64,000 bases of DNA, taken from the NCBI GenBank assembly GCA_937896235.1, contig CALBMX010000066.1, positions 1 to 64,000 of the forward strand. The letters run 5' to 3'. How positions within the stretch are numbered: position 1 is the stretch's first letter; every line of letters starts with the position of its first letter. The position numbers and the translations under genes were made by a program. The DNA comes from an uncultured bacterium. GTDB lineage: Bacteria > Planctomycetota > UBA1135 > GCA-002686595. Below the pieces are notes generated by a model. The model was not told the origin of the DNA and searched no databases. It saw nothing but the letters and a program-made list of their open reading frames with translations. Below, piece by piece: positions 26,142 through 33,636 of this stretch.

Positions 26142-28817
26142 CTACAGCTGCAAGAGGTGCTTGTTGACGCGGTCGTTGTACTGCTTTTGCATCATGAGGA
26201 ATCCCTCTTGCTCATCGATAGCTGCCGGCATGGGCCGCTCAGCCGCGAGCTTCAGGGCTCGCTCAAACGAAAAGCGCGCAAGGGCTGCATTGCCCAATCC
26301 CGCATAGCAGCGGCCCAAGTCGATCGCCGGATCGATCGCACTTGGTAGCAGCTGTACAGCGTCGACAAGCTCGGGCAGAGCTAAAGTAAACTCGTTTTCC
26401 CCCAACAGGATTCGGCCCTTCAAGAAGCGCAGGTTACCGTTGTCGGGATTCACGGCAAGCGCGCGCTCTGCCCACCAAAGAGCTCCAGCGGGATCGCCAC
26501 GGGTCTCGTCGAGCTGAGCGAATGCCTGTAGGCGCTCGCCGTTTAGAGTGTCGAGGTCATAGAGTACCAAGCGCATCGCCGCGAGCGCTTGGGGGTTGCC
26601 ACCGATGGAATAGGCCCGATCGAGGTAGGGTTGGGCGATAGACGCCGAACCGTTCTGCATGAGGAAGCTACCCAAGTTGTAGTGTGCCTCAAAGTTAGTA
26701 GCGGAGAGCTCGCACGCCCGTCGCAGAGCGGTGATTGCGAACTCCATCTCGTTCATCTGGTACAGCGTCATGCCCCTCCGGAAATGGGCAAAGGAGCTTC
26801 GCGAATCGAGCGCGATCGCCGCGTCAAATGCGGCGAGAGCGGCGCGCCAATCGCGACGCTTGAAGGCATGGCTACCCTCTAAGATTTTTGGTTCGGGTGT
26901 CGATGGATCGATTTCGGATATGCGCGCCGCCACTACGAGCGCATTGTCAGGCCAACCGCCTTCGAACAAGCTGCGGGCCAAATCTAGCAGTACGCGTGTG
27001 TCTTTCGGTTTGAGGTCGAGTGCGCGCTCTAAAGTCTTGCGTGCGAGCTCCCACTTCTCTTGGCGAAAGTAGACGACCCCCAAGTTGTGGACGGCAGGCG
27101 CGTAGTTGGGGTTGAACTCGAGCGCCTGCTTGAAGTTCTTCTCGGCAGCAGCTAGGTCGCCGATGGCGATGTCACAAACACCAAGGCCGCCAAACACCTG
27201 CTCGACAGGGAGAGAGGCGCGCTTCCCGCCCGTCGCCATATTGGCTTGTTCGCGTTCGAATACCTTCTCAAGCAGCATGTTGAGGATCGTCCGCGGAGTG
27301 TCGTAATCGTTAAACGTATCTCCCTCGGCCTGGTGCAGGTAACACCAGGCCTTTCCAAGCGCCGTCTGGAAGTTATCGATTTCAGTGCGCGGAATCGAGA
27401 GGTCTTTATTCGCGCGCTCCAGCAGTCGATTGGATGCGTCGAAAGCATCGAAGGCAGCCTCTAGATCACCTGGATGATTCTCCGCTAGAAACTTCTGTCG
27501 ATAGATCTCACCAAGCTGCCAATACACCATCGGGTAGTCGGGGTTGTCGACAACGGCAGCTTGGTAGAGGGTCTCTTGATCGCTCCACATGTCGGCCTGT
27601 AGGGTGCTCTTCACTCCAAAGGCAAGCGCGATCGTGGAGAGTAGCGCAACGGCGGCGTTCTTGGGGAGTGCGCGAAATGCGAGGTGGGAGAGCAAGATCG
27701 CGTAGCCAAACGCCGGCAGGTACAAGTAGCGGTCGGCGTATGGAGTTTGTCCAAGGGAGCCCGCTGCGAGTAACACGGGAAGGAGTCCCGCCGGGAGGAT
27801 GAGCAGCCCGGCGATACTGATGCGGTCCCGTTTGAGCAGGGCAAAAGTGAGTCCCGCAACAAAACACATGGCGCCGATCATTTGGACAAAGTGCAGGTGA
27901 TCGCCCTCGGGAAGGACAACTCGGAAGGGGCGAAAGGGCGAGAGCTCTAAGGGCAAGAGGAGGTGAAACATGCCCCCTCCCAAGATCTCAAGACGCAACA
28001 TCAGCGAGCGTCCGAGCTCGCCGAACTCTGCATTGGTACGTCCGAAGCCGGCAAGTGCATCACTGAAGACAGCCGTGCGTAAGCCGTACCAGATGGCGAC
28101 TGCAGCACCTAGTGCGCCCCAGCCTCGCGAGCTGTCTGTGCGGCCTCCAACAACGGTGCGGTCGAGGACAAATGCGATGGGCAGCAAGGCGATTGCGAGC
28201 TCCTTGGAGAGCAGTGCGCATAAGAACAGCACAGCGGCGGCGAGTGGCAGGCCTTTGGAATCTCTCGAGCGCCAATCGAGCCATGCGCTGAGTGCGAGTA
28301 TGGAGAACAGGCCAAAGAGTGGATCGTTCACTGCTGAAATCCAACTCACGCTTTCGACGTGTAGTGGGTGGAGCGCAAAGAGCAGAGCCGCGAAGAAGGA
28401 GGCGATCGAGCGAGTCGCGCTTGCCGGAAAGATTCGCAGGGCGAGGCGAAAGGCGGCAAACGTCCCAAGCGCGTGCAGGAGCAGGGAGATTAGGTGGAAG
28501 AGGAGCGGGCTAGAAGGGCTGCCTCCAAGTGCGTAGCCAAGTGCGAGAGTGAGCGAGGTGAGGGGGCGCCAGTGCCCGATCGTTGCGGCCTCGGAGCCCG
28601 AAAGCTCGGGCAGACCACTCCACAGCGGCTTGGTTAGGAGCTCCGGTAGCCTCCCAAGATCGCGCAACAGCGGGTCGCGGGCAACTAGGGTGAGATCGTC
28701 AAAAACAAATCCTCCCGCAAGACCAGCCCAAAATGCTGCGATCACCGCAAGGGCGAGTGTCGGAATCATCCAAGAGGCAATTCCGGGTGGGGTCTGAGCT
28801 TCGTAATCCTTTGGCAT
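26142..28817 (-). CDS. TMTC-like multi-pass membrane protein with TPR repeats
   Basis: Integral membrane protein of 891 residues from the ATG at 28817 (the track's 28910 is less likely, since 28817 precedes the usual MxxDYE-type cytosolic leader). The first ~430 residues form about eleven helices with the sequence features of the TMTC/protein O-mannosyltransferase-like GT-C group: FVFDDLTLVARDP after helix 1, GHWRPLTSLTLALGY, and LFALHPLHVESVSWIS. The remaining ~450 residues are TPR repeats, for example FEFNPNYAPAVHNLGVVYF (read from LEFNP) and LDLKPKDTRVLLDLARS. In eukaryotes this combination O-mannosylates proteins; in bacteria the substrate is unknown. It is divergent from the SGNH lipoprotein. 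Confidence 0.85.
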   Translation of the reverse strand: MPKDYEAQTPPGIASWMIPTLALAVIAAFWAGLAGGFVFDDLTLVARDPLLRDLGRLPELLTKPLWSGLPELSGSEAATIGHWRPLTSLTLALGYALGGSPSSPLLFHLISLLLHALGTFAAFRLALRIFPASATRSIASFFAALLFALHPLHVESVSWISAVNDPLFGLFSILALSAWLDWRSRDSKGLPLAAAVLFLCALLSKELAIALLPIAFVLDRTVVGGRTDSSRGWGALGAAVAIWYGLRTAVFSDALAGFGRTNAEFGELGRSLMLRLEILGGGMFHLLLPLELSPFRPFRVVLPEGDHLHFVQMIGAMCFVAGLTFALLKRDRISIAGLLILPAGLLPVLLAAGSLGQTPYADRYLYLPAFGYAILLSHLAFRALPKNAAVALLSTIALAFGVKSTLQADMWSDQETLYQAAVVDNPDYPMVYWQLGEIYRQKFLAENHPGDLEAAFDAFDASNRLLERANKDLSIPRTEIDNFQTALGKAWCYLHQAEGDTFNDYDTPRTILNMLLEKVFEREQANMATGGKRASLPVEQVFGGLGVCDIAIGDLAAAEKNFKQALEFNPNYAPAVHNLGVVYFRQEKWELARKTLERALDLKPKDTRVLLDLARSLFEGGWPDNALVVAARISEIDPSTPEPKILEGSHAFKRRDWRAALAAFDAAIALDSRSSFAHFRRGMTLYQMNEMEFAITALRRACELSATNFEAHYNLGSFLMQNGSASIAQPYLDRAYSIGGNPQALAAMRLVLYDLDTLNGERLQAFAQLDETRGDPAGALWWAERALAVNPDNGNLRFLKGRILLGENEFTLALPELVDAVQLLPSAIDPAIDLGRCYAGLGNAALARFSFERALKLAAERPMPAAIDEQEGFLMMQKQYNDRVNKHLLQL

Positions 28818-28941
28818 AGTCGGGACCTTAGTCGAGCGCGGTAGAACAGTCTCGCTGTTTTTCGGCTTCCAACTTGGCATTCTAGTCTTGTCGTGGCCCC
28901 TGGTGCGCACGCTTGCCTCTCTGAAGACACCTTATCCTCAA

Positions 28942-29841
28942 ATGAATCGCTCTCCATTCCTATTCGGCATCGTCCTCGCTCTCGCTATCTCTTGTAGCGA
29001 ATCTAGAGTCACGCGGGCGCCTGTTTCTGTGGCGCCTACGGCCGAGGCCAAACCTATGGATACCGAGGCGGTGGCGGCAACCGTCGCCCTGGACACCCAC
29101 CTATTTGAGCGCTATGTGATCCTCGGCTCGAGTGCTTCGGCTGGCTTCAACATCCAGCTTGATACTGGCGCTCCGACGCGGTTGGCAGATTATTTTGAGG
29201 CGGGCCTCTTCACCGGCAGCAAGTTGGCATTTGACGGTTCGACAGAGATGACATTTCTAGACCCCGAAGGTATCGCTGGTAAGGCTGTTACCCGCGCGCT
29301 TGCCGAAGACCCGACGCTTGTGATCGGCGCCGACTTCTTGTTTTGGTTTTTTTACGGAGCGGGAGGCCCGGGCAACACGTTGGCGTTTCGACGCGAGCGG
29401 CTCGAGGCGGGGATCGCACTACTCGATCAATTTGACTGTCCTGTGCTCGTCGGGGACCTACCGAACATGGCTGGGGCAGCCGGTGGAATGATACCGATTG
29501 CCTCTATGCCACCCGCTGATAGTTTTGATGATGCGAATAGTCGTATTCGCGCGTGGGCAGCCTCGAAAGCAAACGTCATCGTGGTACCGCTGGCCGAGTT
29601 CAATGAGATCGTTGGAAAAGGCGAGCCGCTTCGGGTTGGCGACTTTACGTGGGATCCCGCGGTGATGGGTGGACTTCTGCAAGCCGATCAATTGCACCCC
29701 AATTTGGCCGGCTGTGCTGTGCTTGCTACCCAAATCATGCACAGCTTGGCACAAGCTCGCGGGGCGTCTCTCGATGGGATCATGATGACAAATCCCGAAG
29801 ATCTAGCTGACGCCGTCGACGACCTAGTGACGTCGCGCTAG
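28942..29841 (+). CDS. SGNH/GDSL-like hydrolase lipoprotein
   Basis: Lipoprotein of 299 residues from the ATG at 28942 (signal FLFGIVLALAISCSES, with Cys as the likely lipidated residue). Block I is YVILGSSASAGF, where the usual GDS is GSS, and block V is DQLHPNLAGCAVLATQIM, supplying the catalytic Asp and His. Block III-like residues lie in GDLPNM. The Ser in block I is kept but the preceding Asp is changed, so activity needs testing. Likely a periplasmic or surface esterase. No close neighbour on its strand. Confidence 0.72.
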   Translation: MNRSPFLFGIVLALAISCSESRVTRAPVSVAPTAEAKPMDTEAVAATVALDTHLFERYVILGSSASAGFNIQLDTGAPTRLADYFEAGLFTGSKLAFDGSTEMTFLDPEGIAGKAVTRALAEDPTLVIGADFLFWFFYGAGGPGNTLAFRRERLEAGIALLDQFDCPVLVGDLPNMAGAAGGMIPIASMPPADSFDDANSRIRAWAASKANVIVVPLAEFNEIVGKGEPLRVGDFTWDPAVMGGLLQADQLHPNLAGCAVLATQIMHSLAQARGASLDGIMMTNPEDLADAVDDLVTSR

Positions 29842-31035
29842 TGTTTTTGCAGGCAACCGAGCATGGCCGAATGGGATAAGCACTCGCTCGCTTTTGGAGT
29901 ACACGTAGTGAGCGCCATGGCCCAATTTGTGCAGCTGCTCATTGTCGTCGTAGCCTCATCTGTCGCCATGCTTGTCGTTGTGCTTGAAGCAAACGATGCC
30001 GATCCACTTGGCCAGATCATTCACCTGCCTTGAGGCGGGTTCGGCCCTCCGGATGCCTAGGTGTACTGGGTGCCCGAAACCATCGTGTCGAGTGTGTTGA
30101 ACGGGTTTGCATGGGCCCACCCAAGGTGATTTTTCCAGATGTTGTGGTCCCAATCTCCAGGTGAGCTGATCGGCTCCACCCGGAGAATACAGGAGGGTGA
30201 CCGAGTGCACCTCTCCCGCACTGCTCGCCATTTACAGGTTGTTCGATCCAGAGACCTCGTGCGAGCTAGGCATCGAACAGGGATGTCTTTTGTTCCCGAG
30301 CCAGAGACGGAGATACTCACGTTGCCATCTCGGCGGTGCCACCTAGGGCGAGGACAGCACCCGTCGAGTTGTCGTTGGTTTGGGCAGTGCGGACCTCCGA
30401 CCCCATGTAGGGCCTTGGATCGATGCCCTCGACTTGGTGACCACTTTTGATCTTCCGAACGGAGGCGCAATACAAAACCGCCGGCATGTTTCGGGCGAGC
30501 AGATCCACAGCGAGCTCAGCCCCGACGGAGGTGCTGCCGTGCGCCCCCCCATGGCGCCGCAGGGGTCGCCCTACGCTCAACCATCCCGACGGATGCCACC
30601 TCGGTGGGGCAAGTGCTCGCCCCTAGAGATGAGCTCGCTGTAGTGGCCTCCTTGTCCGCCACGATTTGACCTGGGGAGAGCTCATCGAGGAGGTCGATTT
30701 CGCGCTTGTTCCAAGCGGCCCGAGAGGGCACTCGACACACCCGCACTTTGCACCAGAGGTGGCCTGTAATGTTCAGCCGATTCAAGAGTCGACTCAGCGG
30801 ACTAGAGCCTTCGTTTTCATCAGGCGCACTCGCAAAAAGGTGCCAGCGTCGATTGTATGGTCACGGGTAATTCGCAACACGTGGATCGCACATCCCTTTT
30901 CGGTGGTGGCTCTAACGGCGGTGAGTCCAGCCTGCCGATCCGCAATCGCGGAGCCAACCTCGGACTAGATGACCACGATCCGAAGCGGGGCGCTCGACTC
31001 GCAGTCGGCAAGGGGGAGGCAAGCGGAGGGGAACC
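29842..31035. other. 1.2 kb without an intact gene, probable decayed coding DNA
   Basis: All six frames are broken by frequent stops. The track lists only short overlapping frames. Minus-strand pieces switch between frames (for example around 30317-30580 and 30057-30470) and keep protein-like composition, which suggests a gene eroded by frameshifts. I cannot name the ancestor. No transposase, tRNA or long repeat is visible. Confidence 0.45.
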
Positions 31036-31098
31036 TTAGAGCGGCACGGTGAGAATCGCGGAGCCGTCAAGGTCTAGCGCGAAGAGCAGGCGCCTCAT
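31036..31098 (-). pseudogene. Possible C-terminal remnant of a secreted-protein module
   Basis: A 20-codon stretch, MRRLLFALDLDGSAILTVPL then stop, resembles the strand VFAFATDLAGELKVAIPG in the C-terminal module of the FG-GAP protein at 16131. No intact upstream frame connects to it. Very short, so low certainty. Confidence 0.3.
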
Positions 31099-31131
31099 GG
31101 TTCAGGGTGGGGCAAGTCGGATGGAATTGAA

Positions 31132-31168
31132 GACGGCCGCCGTCTCTCAATGAGAGACGGCGGCCGTC
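31132..31168 (-). terminator. Strong 17-bp hairpin after the matrixin gene
   Basis: GACGGCCGCCGTCTCTC and GAGAGACGGCGGCCGTC form a perfect 17-base-pair stem with a 3-base loop, 18 bases after the matrixin stop. On the minus strand it is preceded by a T run and followed by TTCAATT. It should end the operon transcript or protect its 3' end. Confidence 0.82.
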
Positions 31169-31186
31169 AAAAAACAGTTGGCAGTC

Positions 31187-32782
31187 TTAGAACAGGATCG
31201 TGCCAGACTGAACGTTCGAACCAGAGGCCGGAAGGGAGAAGCCGCTCGAGAGAGAGAGACCCGCGCCCTGGGTGTGAATCGACAGACCAATCGGCAGGCC
31301 AGTCATCGGAATCGTCACATTGGCATAACCACTGGACGGGATGACCGAGGTGTTGAGGATAAACAAGCTTGAGTAGTTGTTACCGATTGCCAAGTTGACG
31401 ATACCCGGAAGACTCGTCGGAAGAAGGTCCGGAGAGGCGGCGAGGATCACAATGTCTCCCACTTGGCCACCGAGGACAGTCTGGAGACCAAGACCTTGAA
31501 TCAAGAAACCAGGAAGCGAGTTTTTCAACTCGACCGTGGTACTCGCGTTCGCAAGGAGTTGGATCGTTGACTGCGTCGTGCCGTGAGTGTTCGTGACGTC
31601 GATTGTGACGGTGCCGAGCTTGCTGACGAACGGCATGTTGAAGATCAACGTGTTGTCGTTCGGGATCGAAAACTGCGGCGGGAAGAGCGTGAGGGGAACG
31701 CCGTCGACGCTGACCTTGTTTGTGCCCGTAAAGTCGGTCCCCGTCAGTGTGATTGAAGCGGGGCCGTCAACGACAACCGCTTCGATCGAACTCGGTGTTA
31801 CCACCGAGATCACTGGCGCGCCGCCCGTTCCGCCGCCGCCGCCTGCAAGGTCAGAGGGGAAGGAGTTGGAAAGGCCGCTGTGGGCCGTGCTGTTACGACG
31901 AACAAGAACATCACCAGGGCCCGCTGCAGAGGGGATTGAGGCGGTGATGGTCGTGCCGTTTGAGGAGAGGCCGGTCACCTTGATCGGGGTGCCATTGCCA
32001 CCTTGGGCTTTCTGGGTGAACCAGATCTGGTTGTTGGCCGAATCGAAACCTGTACCCGTGATGGTGATCTGGCCAGAGTTTGTCGTCACACCGGTGATTC
32101 GCGGCTTGCTCGCACTCTTGACGCCGTAGATCGCCTGGACACCGTTCTGGTCGTCCGTCGCGATCGAGCGCTGAACGACGCCCGAGCCAGAAACGCTGGG
32201 GTACATCGTTGCGCTGCCGGTTGTGCTGTGGCCAAGGCCAAGTGCGTGTCCGTACTCGTGGCATGCAACACCCTGAAGGTCGATGCCAGAGATGCTCGTT
32301 CCCGGACCGTCATGCCAGGTCCAACCTGAGTAGTAGCGGATTCGCCAGCCATCACTGATCGGGGTTTCGGTAAATGCAAGCACGCCGCCCGAGCTGCCGG
32401 AGAGCTCGGAGTGAACATTGCCATTTGCGGTGCCGACACCTGTGGCCTCACCCTGGTGAGAGACGTCGAAGTTCGCGCCACCCGAACCCAAGCTGGTGCT
32501 CTGGTGGGCGTCGCCGGTGCCGTCGCCGTGTAGCTCGCTGCCCCACTCGACACTTGCCTTCCAGATCGCCATCACGGCACCTTGTGCGCCGGGGAACTGC
32601 GAGTGGGCGACTTGGTTGTCGTTGGCCGCGGCGTCTGTGAAGTTGTTGTAGGTACGGAAGTCGCGCTGGGTTTGACTGAGGGAGCCACCGATGGTGGAGT
32701 AGCCGTCGGATGAGCCAGGAGTGAGCAGTACCGCGGCAGCGCCAAGGGCGACGACCGGGAGAATCAAGTTAGTGAGTTTCAT
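31187..32782 (-). CDS. Secreted matrixin-type zinc metalloprotease with TIG domains
   Basis: Exported protein of 531 residues (signal LILPVVALGAAAVLL). The catalytic domain (about 30-215) contains the metzincin zinc motif HEYGHALGLGH (175-185) and the Met-turn ATMYPS near 193, as in matrixin family M10A. No cysteine-switch propeptide is visible. Two IPT/TIG-like immunoglobulin folds follow (about 218-300 and 310-400). The last ~130 residues form a beta module ending LPASGSNVQSGTILF that matches the C terminus of the FG-GAP protein at 16131. A strong ribosome-binding site lies 8 bases upstream, and the start directly follows the stop of the partner gene. It is probably a secreted or surface protease. 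Substrate is unknown. Confidence 0.9.
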   Translation of the reverse strand: MKLTNLILPVVALGAAAVLLTPGSSDGYSTIGGSLSQTQRDFRTYNNFTDAAANDNQVAHSQFPGAQGAVMAIWKASVEWGSELHGDGTGDAHQSTSLGSGGANFDVSHQGEATGVGTANGNVHSELSGSSGGVLAFTETPISDGWRIRYYSGWTWHDGPGTSISGIDLQGVACHEYGHALGLGHSTTGSATMYPSVSGSGVVQRSIATDDQNGVQAIYGVKSASKPRITGVTTNSGQITITGTGFDSANNQIWFTQKAQGGNGTPIKVTGLSSNGTTITASIPSAAGPGDVLVRRNSTAHSGLSNSFPSDLAGGGGGTGGAPVISVVTPSSIEAVVVDGPASITLTGTDFTGTNKVSVDGVPLTLFPPQFSIPNDNTLIFNMPFVSKLGTVTIDVTNTHGTTQSTIQLLANASTTVELKNSLPGFLIQGLGLQTVLGGQVGDIVILAASPDLLPTSLPGIVNLAIGNNYSSLFILNTSVIPSSGYANVTIPMTGLPIGLSIHTQGAGLSLSSGFSLPASGSNVQSGTILF

Positions 32783-33349
32783 TTAGAGTTCCTCCTTGTC
32801 GCTCTTCTTTGAGCTGGAGGTGATAGCAGTGCTGAGCTCGCTAAGGCGAGTGTTGCCTTGGATTGCGTAGCCTTCGCCGCGGCCCATGACAACTGCGCCC
32901 GCTGGGCTGTCAACCGTGCGGTAGAGACCGCCGTGAGAGGCGTACAAGAAGTTGCACGCGAGGTCGCCACCGGCGTTGTCGAGGTACTTGTAGAAAGCAA
33001 CGATCTTGTTGCCAATCTTGATGTCGTCCGCCGAGGGGGCCTCGGAGTTCCACACTCCGTCAGTCTCATTGACAAAACCACCCGGGAAGGTCACTACGAT
33101 CGTGGCAGCATCTCCGCTCACCAGGGACTCACCCTGAAGAGTGAGCTGGGTGAAGTAAAGCTCGGCACCATCGGTGTCGTGATCGATACGGATGACCTCA
33201 GAAGAGATAATCTCGGCGTACAGGGCGTCGTCGGTCTTTTGGACCATTTGATCGAGGTTTAAGCGCTCGATTTGAGCCTGACTTGACACGCCAGCGGCAA
33301 TAAGGGCCGCGGTGCCAAGGAGGGGCATGAGGAATCTTTTCTTTAACAT
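32783..33349 (-). CDS. Secreted partner protein upstream of matrixin
   Basis: Exported protein of 188 residues from the ATG at 33349, with a typical signal peptide (KRFLMPLLGTAALIAAGVSSQA). The body follows a pattern I know from genes next to bacterial matrixins: an opening Leu-rich segment ending in a statement of exposure to export (LDQMVQKTDDALYAEIISSEVI), then LYFTQLTLQGESLV and IVVTFPGGF, then GNKIVAFYKY. These resemble a beta-sandwich. Its stop codon touches the matrixin ATG (TAAATG), so production is tightly coupled. It may act as an inhibitor, chaperone or cofactor of the protease, but that is inference from context only. Confidence 0.78.
   Translation of the reverse strand: MLKKRFLMPLLGTAALIAAGVSSQAQIERLNLDQMVQKTDDALYAEIISSEVIRIDHDTDGAELYFTQLTLQGESLVSGDAATIVVTFPGGFVNETDGVWNSEAPSADDIKIGNKIVAFYKYLDNAGGDLACNFLYASHGGLYRTVDSPAGAVVMGRGEGYAIQGNTRLSELSTAITSSSKKSDKEEL
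32791..32797 (-). promoter_or_regulatory. Strong ribosome-binding site of the matrixin gene
   Basis: AAGGAGG lies 8 bases before the matrixin ATG and inside the end of the partner gene. It is one of the best Shine-Dalgarno matches in the window, which suggests high and independent translation of the protease. Confidence 0.8.
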
Positions 33350-33636
33350 AGAGGCAACTAGGCTTGCGATTTGGGCCGGGCACGCGAGAAATCGCTTGCT
33401 TGGCTTGGGCAAAGGGAGAGAGGGGGGGGTGCGGGCGAAGATCAACTTCCCCCGTCATCGGATCGATAGACCCGTGTTCTGGAGCACCAGGACAAGGTTT
33501 CCCCCTAAAAGCGCGCTTCCTCGATGCCGGCCAGGCGGAGGGCGCTGTTAAAAGGGTCCCTGCGGTGCTATAAGGGTGGACGGGTGCGCGTCAGGCTTGG
33601 TTCCCTTCAATAGTGTAGGACTCAGACTAAATTGCC

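Noticed and set aside
31036-31186. CRISPR or repeat array near the hairpin
   Set aside because: Only one inverted repeat and no series of evenly spaced direct repeats.
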